Shown here: piece after piece, positions 34,996 through 43,423 of the stretch | Position numbering within the stretch: the stretch's first letter is position 1 | Layout of the letters: every line of letters begins with the position of its first letter | From: Sphingobacterium zeae | GTDB lineage: Bacteria; Bacteroidota; Bacteroidia; Sphingobacteriales; Sphingobacteriaceae | DNA: 64,000 bases | NCBI RefSeq assembly: GCF_030818895.1 | Contig: NZ_JAUTBA010000001.1 | Span: 1,178,001 to 1,242,000 of the forward strand | Direction of reading: 5' to 3' | Notes under the pieces: generated by a model | Seen by the model: the letters and a program-made list of their open reading frames with translations, nothing else | Told to the model about the DNA's origin: nothing | Database searches by the model: none | Program-made: the position numbers and the translations under genes

Positions 34996-36426
34996 ATGAA
35001 TCTAGGCAAAAACATCAATAGTTTATTAAAACGTTATGCGGAAGTATACGTGCCGGGAATAGGTGTGTTCAAACGAATTCATTCTCCGGCTCAGTTCGAT
35101 AAACAGCATAATGTATTTTTGCCGCCAATTTCCTATGTCGAACTTGACTATTCTGCGCAGCATGGATTTAATATCGTTCATTATATCCAGCAACAGGAAA
35201 ATTTGGGACTAAGTCAGTCGCAGCAGATTTTATCGGATGCTGTTGATAGTCTGAGAGCTGATTTGGGTCAGTTTGGACAGGCTAAACTGGATGATCTTGG
35301 CCTATTGATTAGTTACGGTTCAAGCTTAGTATTCAAACCTTTGGATCTATCGGGTTTCGACTTCCAGCCCGTAACGAACCTTTTTGCACCGGAGATTGAA
35401 ACAGTTGTTTCTCCTTTGGAAGGCGAAGACGAGCCTGCGGAACCAGCTTTGGAAGAAGAACCTATTGTAGAAGTCGCTCCTCAAGAGGACACTGTTGAGG
35501 AGTCTATTCCAGATAGGCCTGATGAAGATGAAGCCGTGGTGGTTGAAGAAGTTAGCGAAGAGGACGCCGAAGCGACAGATGAACCGGAAGCAGAAAAGAG
35601 TACGGTTGTTGATGAGCCTGCGCAGGAGACTGGATTAACAAGCAATCGCACCGATGATGTCGAAACCGAAGGATCTTCGGTAACGGAGGACAAAGATCAG
35701 CAGTCTGAACTTGTGAATGCACCTATGGTGGCTGATAACAGTCCATCTATTACTCCAAATGCAGAAACAGATTCAAACAAGGAAATCGGTGCTATAGCGA
35801 CGGCTAATGCCAGCTCAACATATGCACCCAATAGCTATGAAGAGGAGCCACGAAATTCAAATGCGGTCTGGTATTGGATGACTGGAGTTATTGTGCTCGC
35901 CATGGTTGCCGTAGCGGTCGTTTACACCAATCCATCGTTGAAAGATTCGTTATTCGGGTCGACCAAGCCTGTTGTAAAAACGGCAGATACGCTTATTCAA
36001 CCCAAGCCAATCATACCTGCTGATACAGTGTCCAATACGTTGCAAGCCGATAGTTTAAATAAAGTCGATTCATTGGCTACAACCGCTTTAAAAGATTCTG
36101 TTAAAAATACAGCAACTGTACCATCGAGTAGTGGAGCGGCCAAACCGACGGCTTTGGACGCGAACCCGGTGATCAAAGAATCTATCCCCGTGGCACAGCC
36201 AAGATATCAGGTAGTTATTGGATCTGCAAAAACTATGGTAAGTGCTGAGCAAGAAGCACAGCGTCTGCGAGCAATGGGCTATAAGACGGCACGCGCCGTT
36301 GAAGGAAAGAATAAAAAAGATAGAAAGAAAATTATCTTAAATACTTATATGACTAACCAGGAGGCTCAGCTCGCAAAAAGATCGGTGGTTAATAAGATTA
36401 AGGATGCTTGGGTAGAAACATTATAG
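34996..36426 (+). CDS. HU-CCDC81-like / TM / SPOR domain protein
   Basis: A 476-residue protein with an unusual order of parts. Residues about 1-60 and 61-130 look like the paired HU/IHF-fold domains described for Bacteroidota (HU-CCDC81 type): INSLLKRYAEVYVPGIGVFK and LSDAVDSLRADLGQFGQAKL. A long acidic linker follows (about 131-285, rich in Glu and Asp), then one membrane helix at 291-310. The C-terminal SPOR domain (about 401-476) includes YQVVIGSAKTMVSAEQEAQR. Topology would put the HU-like part in the cytoplasm and SPOR, which binds denuded septal glycan, in the periplasm. A link between nucleoid or cytoplasmic partners and the septum is an inference. Confidence 0.85.
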   Translation: MNLGKNINSLLKRYAEVYVPGIGVFKRIHSPAQFDKQHNVFLPPISYVELDYSAQHGFNIVHYIQQQENLGLSQSQQILSDAVDSLRADLGQFGQAKLDDLGLLISYGSSLVFKPLDLSGFDFQPVTNLFAPEIETVVSPLEGEDEPAEPALEEEPIVEVAPQEDTVEESIPDRPDEDEAVVVEEVSEEDAEATDEPEAEKSTVVDEPAQETGLTSNRTDDVETEGSSVTEDKDQQSELVNAPMVADNSPSITPNAETDSNKEIGAIATANASSTYAPNSYEEEPRNSNAVWYWMTGVIVLAMVAVAVVYTNPSLKDSLFGSTKPVVKTADTLIQPKPIIPADTVSNTLQADSLNKVDSLATTALKDSVKNTATVPSSSGAAKPTALDANPVIKESIPVAQPRYQVVIGSAKTMVSAEQEAQRLRAMGYKTARAVEGKNKKDRKKIILNTYMTNQEAQLAKRSVVNKIKDAWVETL

Positions 36427-36451
36427 AAACTATATAAAACTATTAATAATT

Positions 36452-37159
36452 ATGTCATTAGTACAGGATACAGCAACAGCTGCTGTGGATTCATTTAATC
36501 AAGCTGCGCAACAACCGTTACCTGCCGCTGCAAGTACAGAAAACATGAGTTTGATCGATATGATGATCAAAGGGGGATGGATTATGATTCCGATCCTATT
36601 GTTGTTTTTTATTGGATTGGTAATCTTTTTTGAACGTTATTTAACCATTCGTCGTGCCGCAAAATACGATAATAGCTTAATGTCGCAGGTGAAAGCGAAT
36701 GTACTGTCGGGAAATCTGGATTCTGCCTTAGCGGTGTGTCGCTCAAGTAACTCTGCATTGGGACGTATGTTGCAAAAAGGTTTATTGCGTGTAGGTAGAC
36801 CTATCAAAGATATTGAAGGTGCCATCGAAAATGTATGTAAGCTGGAAGTTGCCAAATTGGAGAAAAATATTAATATCCTGGGTATCATTGCCGGTATTGC
36901 TCCAATGCTGGGCTTCGTGGGTACGATTTTTGGGGTAATTAAGATTTTCCATGAGGTTGAATTAGCAGGTGGTATTGATATTGCTTCTGTGTCAGGAGGT
37001 TTATATGTGAAAATGGTGTCATCTGCATCCGGTCTTGCGGTTGGTATCTTAGCTTACTTGGGTTACCATATTTTAAATATGATGGTCGAGCGTTTAATTT
37101 TGCGTATGGAAACTGATGCAGTTGAATTTATTGATTTATTGGATGAACCAGGAAGATAA
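36452..37159 (+). CDS. MotA/TolQ/ExbB proton channel protein
   Basis: A 235-residue inner-membrane protein. After a variable N-terminus, TM1 is at about 42-63 (GWIMIPILLLFFIGLVIFFE) and is followed by RYLTIRRAAK. The cytoplasmic loop contains LGRMLQKGLLRVGRPI and the conserved ends are IAPMLGFVGTIFGVIKIF and ASGLAVGILAYLGYH, the TM2-TM3 proton-channel helices. With the ExbD that overlaps it by one base it forms a proton-driven stator. TolQ and ExbB cannot be told apart by sequence here; the TonB gene downstream favours ExbB/TolQ-type envelope energisation. Confidence 0.92.
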   Translation: MSLVQDTATAAVDSFNQAAQQPLPAAASTENMSLIDMMIKGGWIMIPILLLFFIGLVIFFERYLTIRRAAKYDNSLMSQVKANVLSGNLDSALAVCRSSNSALGRMLQKGLLRVGRPIKDIEGAIENVCKLEVAKLEKNINILGIIAGIAPMLGFVGTIFGVIKIFHEVELAGGIDIASVSGGLYVKMVSSASGLAVGILAYLGYHILNMMVERLILRMETDAVEFIDLLDEPGR

Positions 37160-37569
37160 TGAATTTACGAAGTAGAAAAAATAAACCATCTGCAGAGGTT
37201 CATACTTCAGCGCTGAATGACATCATGTTTTTCTTGATGTTGTTCTTCCTGTTGGCCTCAGCAGTGTCTAATCCTCAAGTTGTTAAGCTCTTGTTGCCAA
37301 AGTCCAGCGCAGGAGAGCAATCTGTTGCTAAAAAGACCGTTACGGTTTCGATTACCAAAGATTTAGGTTATTTTATTGACAAAACTCCAGTTCCTATCGA
37401 AGGGTTGGAAGCTGCAATTCAATCACAAATGGCTGCCGGCGAGGAGTTGACAATTATGCTTTACGTCGATAATACGGTTCCTATCCAAAATGTTATTTCA
37501 GTGATGGATGTAGCCAATCGGTTAAAAGTGAAGGTCGTGTTGGCAACTGAGCCAAAAAAAGATAAGTAA
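37159..37569 (+). CDS. ExbD/TolR-family biopolymer transport protein
   Basis: A 136-residue protein with a short cytoplasmic N-terminus, one TM helix (about 23-42) and a periplasmic domain. The helix begins ALNDIMFFLMLFFLLAS with the channel Asp D21, the residue that carries protons in ExbD/TolR. The periplasmic part ends VMDVANRLKVKVVLATEP. Its ATG overlaps the exbB stop by one base (TAATG), which is tight coupling expected for 5:2 stator subunits. Confidence 0.92.
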   Translation: MNLRSRKNKPSAEVHTSALNDIMFFLMLFFLLASAVSNPQVVKLLLPKSSAGEQSVAKKTVTVSITKDLGYFIDKTPVPIEGLEAAIQSQMAAGEELTIMLYVDNTVPIQNVISVMDVANRLKVKVVLATEPKKDK

Positions 37570-37571
37570 CC

Positions 37572-37600
37572 ACCATTAAACTTTTTTTAAGTTTAATGGT
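37572..37600. other. Perfect hairpin between exbD and tonB genes
   Basis: ACCATTAAACTT (37572-37583) and AAGTTTAATGGT (37589-37600) form a 12-bp stem around TTTTT, starting 3 bases after the exbD stop. There is no T-tract beyond it, so it may stabilise the upstream mRNA or act as a weak attenuator. Confidence 0.55.
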
Positions 37601-37627
37601 CAGCTATTAATATAGGAGATTAATGCG

Positions 37628-38455
37628 ATGAGATATCATCTTCAACATGAAGAAAATAATTTCCCCAAGGCATTGGGGATATCGACTCTGGTCATGGCAT
37701 CGTTGCTCTTGATTGGTTTTTTTGTGGTGTTTAAGGCGGAAGAACCTCCTATGATAGGTATGGGAGGACTTATTGTTAACTATGGTACTTCTCCAGAAGG
37801 TATGGGGGATGACTATATGAGTGTCGAAGAACCTTCTGTAGATCCGAATGCCAATAATGAGCGTCCTGACCGTATCGATCCTGTGGAAACGCCGACACCG
37901 ACCCCAACGCAACAGGTTGCTGAGAAGGCTGTCGTCACTCAAGATCTGGAAGATGCTCCTGCGGTTACAAAGACAGAGAAGAAAGTGGTGTCAAAAGCAC
38001 CAGAAACAACCAAAGAAGTTAAAGAGGTAGCACCACAGGCGAATGCTAAAGCACTTTTTAAAGGCAATAAAAACAACGGTACTGGAGCAGGTGACGGCAC
38101 AGGAACAACACCGGGTAATCAAGGTTCCAAATTAGGGGATCCCTTGGCAAGTAATTATGGCGAAGGGGGATCTGGAAACGGTAATATGATGTTATCCATT
38201 GAAAACCGCAGCTTCACCCAAAGACCAAGTATCGACGACAATGGACAGCAGGCGGGAAAGGTCGCTGTAGAGTTCAGAGTCAACAAGCAGGGAATTATAA
38301 CCTATGCGCGTGCTGGTGTGAAGGGAACTACAATTACTGATCCTTCCCTTTTGGAAAAATGTGAGCGTGCTGTTAGAGGTGCTCGGTTGAATCAATTGCC
38401 GAATGCCCCAGACTCGCAGACTGGACGGATTGTATTCAATTTTAGATTAAGATAA
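37628..38455 (+). CDS. TonB-family energy transducer
   Basis: A 275-residue protein. An N-terminal TM helix (about 15-36, ALGISTLVMASLLLIGFFVV) anchors it. A Pro/Thr/Lys-rich periplasmic linker (about 80-150) spans the periplasm. The C-terminal region has the TonB-type fold with GKVAVEFRVNKQGIITYARA and the final KCERAVRGARLNQLPNAPDS followed by IVFNFRLR. It completes the ExbB-ExbD-TonB set. A Gly/Asn-rich insert (about 145-190) is unusual. The ATG at 37622 would stop at once, so 37628 is the start. Confidence 0.9.
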   Translation: MRYHLQHEENNFPKALGISTLVMASLLLIGFFVVFKAEEPPMIGMGGLIVNYGTSPEGMGDDYMSVEEPSVDPNANNERPDRIDPVETPTPTPTQQVAEKAVVTQDLEDAPAVTKTEKKVVSKAPETTKEVKEVAPQANAKALFKGNKNNGTGAGDGTGTTPGNQGSKLGDPLASNYGEGGSGNGNMMLSIENRSFTQRPSIDDNGQQAGKVAVEFRVNKQGIITYARAGVKGTTITDPSLLEKCERAVRGARLNQLPNAPDSQTGRIVFNFRLR

Positions 38456-38466
38456 AAATCATTCAC

Positions 38467-39774
38467 ATGAATGCTTATAATGAGGCAATCGAGTATCTGT
38501 ATACTCGATTGCCTATGTTTACAAGGGATGGCGCCTCAGCCTTCAAAAAAGACCTTGACAATACCATCAAACTTTGCGCTGCGTTAGCTAATCCACAGCA
38601 AAAATTCAAAACATTGCATATTGCCGGAACAAATGGAAAGGGATCTACCTCCCATATGCTAGCCGCTATCTTAGCAGAAGCAGGTTATAAGACGGGCCTC
38701 TATACTTCGCCACATTTACTGGATTTTCGAGAACGTATCCGCGTCAATGGCCAGTTATGTGATAAAGAATTTGTTGTTGATTTTGTTCATGCACATCGCG
38801 AGCTGATCGAACAAGTAACGCCCTCTTTTTTTGAAATCACTGTAGCGATGGCTTTCGATTATTTTGAGAAAAAGAAAGTTGATATCGCCGTTATTGAAGT
38901 TGGCCTTGGCGGACGTTTGGATAGCACCAATATTATTCACCCGCTATTGTCGGTGATTACCAATATTGGGTTTGATCACATGAATCTCCTCGGTAATACG
39001 CTGGCGGAAATTGCAGGCGAAAAAGCAGGTATTATCAAAAGAGATACGCCCGTGATCATTTCGGAGTATGCCGAAGAGACAGCTGCTGTATTTTTGAAAA
39101 AAGCAGCACTTGAGGAGGCTCCCATACAATTTGCTTCCGACACATATCGGACAAAAATGTTGGGGGTAGATCAAGACTATCTGACCGTGCAAACTACCGA
39201 TTCTTCTGGCCATTCATCATCATATCAGCTGGATCTGAAAGGTTCTTACCAGGTGAAAAATCTTGCTGGTGTTTTGTCTGCTGTTGATGAATTGCGTAAA
39301 CAGGGCTTTGAGATCAGTGATCATCACGTTCATGAAGCCTTGAAGAAAGTACAAACGACCACAGGGATCCAAGGCCGTTGGCAACAATTGTCTAAAGAAC
39401 CTTTTGTTATCTGTGATACAGGACACAACGAAGACGGAATTCATGAAGTGTTGAAAAACCTGGCGACTACAAATTATGATCAACTTCACTTTGTCATCGG
39501 GGCGATGCGCGATAAGGACTTAACACATATGCTCCCCCATTTGCCCAAAGACGCAATTTATTATTTCTCTGCTCCGGATATGCCGCGTGCGCTGCCAGCC
39601 AGTGAATTGCGTAAAGAAGCTCTTGGATTTGGATTAAAAGGGTTGGACTTTCCGAGTGTCGCGGCCGCATTTGATGCAGCAAAAAATGCTTACCAGCAGG
39701 GCAATCTTATTTTTGTTGGTGGAAGTAATTTTGTTGTTGCGGAAGTGCTTGCTGGCCTGCCCACTGAACAATAA
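38467..39774 (+). CDS. folC: Folylpolyglutamate synthase / dihydrofolate synthase
   Basis: A 435-residue Mur-ligase-fold enzyme adding glutamate to folates and dihydropteroate. The ATP P-loop is GTNGKGS (54-60), followed by LYTSPHLLDFRERIRVNG. The family-specific VIEVGLGGRLDSTNI (about 139-153), ITNIGFDHMNLLGNTLAEIA and a C-terminal CDTGHNEDGI motif are present. It begins 11 bases after the tonB gene, so it may be read from the envelope operon. A 21-bp hairpin follows. Confidence 0.96.
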   Translation: MNAYNEAIEYLYTRLPMFTRDGASAFKKDLDNTIKLCAALANPQQKFKTLHIAGTNGKGSTSHMLAAILAEAGYKTGLYTSPHLLDFRERIRVNGQLCDKEFVVDFVHAHRELIEQVTPSFFEITVAMAFDYFEKKKVDIAVIEVGLGGRLDSTNIIHPLLSVITNIGFDHMNLLGNTLAEIAGEKAGIIKRDTPVIISEYAEETAAVFLKKAALEEAPIQFASDTYRTKMLGVDQDYLTVQTTDSSGHSSSYQLDLKGSYQVKNLAGVLSAVDELRKQGFEISDHHVHEALKKVQTTTGIQGRWQQLSKEPFVICDTGHNEDGIHEVLKNLATTNYDQLHFVIGAMRDKDLTHMLPHLPKDAIYYFSAPDMPRALPASELRKEALGFGLKGLDFPSVAAAFDAAKNAYQQGNLIFVGGSNFVVAEVLAGLPTEQ

Positions 39775-39812
39775 AAATTGACATTGTAGCGAGATCTATA
39801 CCGTGGAAATAC

Positions 39813-39858
39813 ATAGATCACAAAAGACTTATCACTCGATAAGTCTTTTGTGATCTAT
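39813..39858. terminator. Long perfect hairpin between folC and asparaginase
   Basis: A 21-bp perfect stem (39813-39833 with 39838-39858) around ACTC lies between two convergent genes, 38 bases from one stop and 12 from the other. It lacks a long T-tract but is the natural bidirectional transcription end. Confidence 0.7.
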
Positions 39859-39870
39859 TGTCATTTATAC

Positions 39871-40890
39871 TTAGTCATTTACAGTCAATTCACCGCGGAT
39901 ATCCTTTTCAATCCAATAAGCAACTTCTCTTTGATCTTCAAGTTCGCCCTGAAGATACATTAATTTGGTTACTGCAGCCTCAAATGTGAGGTCATAGCCA
40001 TTGAGCACGCCGATGGATTTAAGACCTTGTGAGGTTTCATAGCGCCCCAATTCGACCGATCCAACTTTACATTGAGAAATATTGAGGATGTTTTTACCCT
40101 GCTCAATCGCTTCCTTTAGTAAATCCAGAAACCACGTGTCGGTGGTGGTATTTCCTGAACCGAATGTTTCCATCACAATGGAGCGGACATCGGAGTTTAA
40201 TACCGCTTTGATTGTTTGCGCAGAGATTCCGGGGAATAGTTTCAATACTGCCACCCGATTATCCAATTTTGTATGCAAGATAAATTCTTTATTAATATTG
40301 TTCAATAAAGCATCTGTATTGTATTTGAGGTGAATACCAGCTTCTACCAATACGGGATAATTTGGGGATCTAAAAGCCTCAAACTTAGCGGAGTTATATT
40401 TAAAAGAACGATTACCGCGGAATAATTTATTGTCGAAAAGAATACAAACTTCCTGTATAATAGACACACCATCTTGTTTTGCCGATGCTATTTCAAGGGC
40501 GGTCATCATATTTTCTCGGGCATCCGTTCGAATTTCGCCAATAGGCAGCTGGGAGCCCGATAATATAACCGGTTTTTGGAGTCCTTCCAGCATAAAGCTC
40601 AATACCGATGCCGTAAACGCCATGGTATCGGAACCATGTAAGATCACAAAACCATCGTAATCTGCATAGTTATCCTTAATAATTTGTGCCATTTCAATCC
40701 ATATTTCGGGCTTCATGTTGGATGAATCGATAATGGGTTCAAAAGAGTGCACGGTGAGTTTATAGTCTAAGCGACTTAAATCAGGGAGATTACGTTTGAT
40801 CAATTCAAAGTCGAAAGGAACGAATGTGCCTGTCTCATCTTTAACCATGCCAATGGTCCCACCTGTGTAGATAATAAAGATATTATGCAT
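39871..40890 (-). CDS. ansA: Type I (cytoplasmic-type) L-asparaginase
   Basis: A 339-residue asparaginase/glutaminase-family enzyme hydrolysing asparagine to aspartate. The first catalytic Thr lies in YTGGTIGM (Thr at 12), and the second triad is HGSDTMAF (85-92) with the Thr-Lys-Asp set completed later. DSSNMKPE (55-62) binds substrate. There is no signal peptide, favouring a cytoplasmic enzyme. It sits 12 bases after tatD on the same strand, so the pair is an operon. Confidence 0.95.
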   Translation of the reverse strand: MHNIFIIYTGGTIGMVKDETGTFVPFDFELIKRNLPDLSRLDYKLTVHSFEPIIDSSNMKPEIWIEMAQIIKDNYADYDGFVILHGSDTMAFTASVLSFMLEGLQKPVILSGSQLPIGEIRTDARENMMTALEIASAKQDGVSIIQEVCILFDNKLFRGNRSFKYNSAKFEAFRSPNYPVLVEAGIHLKYNTDALLNNINKEFILHTKLDNRVAVLKLFPGISAQTIKAVLNSDVRSIVMETFGSGNTTTDTWFLDLLKEAIEQGKNILNISQCKVGSVELGRYETSQGLKSIGVLNGYDLTFEAAVTKLMYLQGELEDQREVAYWIEKDIRGELTVND

Positions 40891-40902
40891 TGAGTGTTGA
40901 AA

Positions 40903-41670
40903 TTATATACCAAATATACGTTTTGAATTTTCTGTTGTGATTTCGGCTACCTTTTCGATGGAAATCTGGTGAAGGTCAGCTACTTTCTGTGCGATATAGG
41001 TCAAATAGCTGCTTTCATTTTCTTTACCTCGGAACGGTACAGGAGCCAAATAGGGCGCATCTGTCTCTAAGACAAGGTGTTTTAAATCGATTTCTTTGAC
41101 CACCTGATCTAAGCCTGCTTTTTTAAAGGTGACGACTCCGCCAATACCCAGAGCGAAACCTAACTCGATGGCCCGATTGGCCTGTTCAAGGGATCCTGTA
41201 AAGCAGTGCAGGACGCCAAACAATTTGTCGTCGTGAAGTTCTTCCAGTAATTCGAACAATTCTGTAAAGGCTTCACGGCAGTGGATATCGATCGGGAGAT
41301 TTAATTCCTTAGCCCATTGAACCTGCGTCCTAAAAGCATTTTTTTGAATTTCAAGCGTGCTTTTATCCCAGTAAAGATCCAGTCCGATCTCACCTATGGC
41401 ATAGACTTTGTAAGTTTCCAAGCTTTTTCGGATGATTTCTAACTCTTCTAGATAGTTTTCCTTGACATCGCAGGGATGTAATCCAAGCATGGGAAAACAG
41501 TGATCTGGATAAGCTGCTACGGTGTCAAATACGGGTTTTATGGAAGCGCTATTTACATTTGGCAAAAAAAGACGTTGGATATCATTATCAAAGCAACGCT
41601 GAAGATTTTCTTGCAGTTTCGTCGTTCCTGCATGGTAATAAATGTGTGTATGTGTATCTGTAAGCAACAT
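40903..41670 (-). CDS. TatD-family metal-dependent hydrolase
   Basis: A 255-residue TIM-barrel nuclease-family protein. Metal ligands are visible: DTHTHIYY (D5, H7, H9), a conserved Glu in IGEIGLDLYWD (about 95-105), HCREAF (about 128-133), LHCFTGS (about 153-159) and ETDAPYLAPVPFRGK near 206-220. TatD proteins act as 3'-5' DNA/RNA exonucleases or D-aminoacyl-tRNA deacylase-like enzymes; the exact substrate is open. First of a two-gene operon with asparaginase. Confidence 0.95.
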   Translation of the reverse strand: MLLTDTHTHIYYHAGTTKLQENLQRCFDNDIQRLFLPNVNSASIKPVFDTVAAYPDHCFPMLGLHPCDVKENYLEELEIIRKSLETYKVYAIGEIGLDLYWDKSTLEIQKNAFRTQVQWAKELNLPIDIHCREAFTELFELLEELHDDKLFGVLHCFTGSLEQANRAIELGFALGIGGVVTFKKAGLDQVVKEIDLKHLVLETDAPYLAPVPFRGKENESSYLTYIAQKVADLHQISIEKVAEITTENSKRIFGI

Positions 41671-42019
41671 AGTTTTCTGCGTGGACGCAGCGGTTAGGGT
41701 AAAAAGTTGTTTTTATTATTATCGAATAAAGTGGTGTGATTAATTACCAAAATTTCAATTCGATCTCCAAAGATAACTTATTAATTAGCAAAAATGAAAA
41801 ATAATAGCGGATTACTGCTGAAGGACTGGATTCCATTCTTTGCTTCTTCGAAAAAGCGATTTGTTGATGGGCAGTTACTGCTGCATGAATGTCCTATTGT
41901 TGCATGTTATTCGCGTTGAAAAGAATGTTGGATAAAAAGAGTTAGCAGTCAAACATACCGTAAGATTTACTGTTAAACAGATAAGCGAGGCGGTTATTGT
42001 CCTATTTTTATAAGAATTA
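41671..42019. other. 349-base divergent gap, tatD to TolC gene
   Basis: No RNA gene, promoter of clear quality or conserved motif was seen. A 41-residue frame (41794-41919) is present but unsupported. Confidence 0.5.
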
Positions 42020-43423
42020 ATGAGTCATATGATGAATAAGAAGTTAAGCCTGGGTTTATTGACTTTGGCATCGGTTCTGTTTTTAAACAAACTACATGCG
42101 CAATCATTGATTGATCCGTCGGTAAAAGATATTATTCAAAAAGCTTTTCAGACCAATAAAGAATTGAAATTGAAGGCCTACGAAGTTGATAAAGCACGTT
42201 TCGAAGCCGAGGGTGTAAAAGCAAATCGGCTGCCCCATGTCTCTGCACTCGGATTATACGGTTATGTTCATAGCAATGGGAGCGTTGATATTCCGACCGT
42301 TAATATTCCATTACTAAACTTAGGCTTATTTGAAGGAGCAACGGGATTTAGCCTACATGGCCATGCTGCTTATGCAGGCGTGTCTGTCAAGCAGATTATT
42401 TTCTCGGGGCTGCAGATTCCGAATGGAATAAAAGCATTGCAGGAGAAAGCTGTTGCCCAGCAGTACCTGGAATCAGCGAGCCGGGAAACACTTTCAAAAG
42501 ATATTATTGCTTCTTTCGATCAGCTGATGTTGTTGGATGAAGTTGATAAATTGATCGTGGATTCCGAAAAGCGATTAAAGAAAGAGCAAGAAAAGGTAAA
42601 TAAAGCCATTCAAAATGGACTTGCAATACCTTACGATCGCGATAAATTGAAATTGGCCTTGCTGGAGCTGGAAGAAAAAAAAGTGGAGCTTTCGGGCAAC
42701 CGCGACCTGTTGTGTCAAAAGCTTGAACAAGTAGCCGGGGTATCTTTTCAGGAGGTTGGTGCGATTCATTATGGACTTAAACCTATATTTTTGTCGGAGC
42801 TCCCTAGTGATGTTGAGCAGCGATCTGAGCTTAAAGCACTGGATGCTTCGTCCAAAGCCTATGAGTACGTGTACAAAAAAGAAAAAGGGGGAGCGCTTCC
42901 TGCTGTCTTTGCCTTTGGCTCTGCAAACTATCTGAATGTATTCAATTCCAAGCTAACTGTTAAAGACCAACCCCTATTGGGTACAGTCAACTTACCGCTT
43001 AATTCCATCAAGGGGAGCCCCAATCTAATGGTCGGTGTAGGGGTTAAATGGGATCTCTATACGGGAGGAGAGCATCACAATAAGATAAAGCAAGTTAAAC
43101 TCGATCAACATATCAATACGACCAAACGGGAAGATACACAGGAAAAGTTAAACCTATTATTGAGCAAGAATAAGGTTAACTATACGACTGGCAACCAAAA
43201 GTTGAAAGTGGGCGAACAGCAATTAAAAGTAGCTGAAAATAACCTTTCTATGGCTGTGAAGCAATATCAAGCTGGATTGATAGATGTTACTGAATTATTG
43301 GCTGCTGAAAATGACTGGTACAAAGTCAATTTAGGCTATTTTAATAATGTGTTGCAGCAACGTACTGCAGCAGTGGAGTTATTACATACATCAGGAAAAT
43401 TATTACAAACCATACATGAGTAA
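42020..43423 (+). CDS. TolC-family outer-membrane efflux protein
   Basis: A 467-residue outer-membrane channel protein. The signal peptide covers about residues 1-27 (GLLTLASVLFLNKLHA before QSLID). Long heptad-like helices with Ala, Lys and Gln (for example EKVNKAIQNGLAIPYDRDKL) and the repeat AVKQYQAGLIDVTELLAAEN near the C-terminus match the OEP fold. It would give an exit channel across the outer membrane for the downstream fusion protein and ABC-2 permease. Its stop overlaps the next gene by 8 bases. Confidence 0.93.
   Translation: MSHMMNKKLSLGLLTLASVLFLNKLHAQSLIDPSVKDIIQKAFQTNKELKLKAYEVDKARFEAEGVKANRLPHVSALGLYGYVHSNGSVDIPTVNIPLLNLGLFEGATGFSLHGHAAYAGVSVKQIIFSGLQIPNGIKALQEKAVAQQYLESASRETLSKDIIASFDQLMLLDEVDKLIVDSEKRLKKEQEKVNKAIQNGLAIPYDRDKLKLALLELEEKKVELSGNRDLLCQKLEQVAGVSFQEVGAIHYGLKPIFLSELPSDVEQRSELKALDASSKAYEYVYKKEKGGALPAVFAFGSANYLNVFNSKLTVKDQPLLGTVNLPLNSIKGSPNLMVGVGVKWDLYTGGEHHNKIKQVKLDQHINTTKREDTQEKLNLLLSKNKVNYTTGNQKLKVGEQQLKVAENNLSMAVKQYQAGLIDVTELLAAENDWYKVNLGYFNNVLQQRTAAVELLHTSGKLLQTIHE

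Noticed and set aside
34575..35018. 147-residue - frame across the barrel and HU/SPOR genes
   Set aside because: Spans two real + strand genes; Ile/Cys-rich shadow.
41794..41919. 41-residue + frame in the tatD-TolC gap
   Set aside because: No Shine-Dalgarno support, no domain, no promoter; probably chance.
43347..43415. N-terminal extension of the HlyD-type protein
   Set aside because: It lies in the TolC coding sequence and destroys the lipoprotein signal position.
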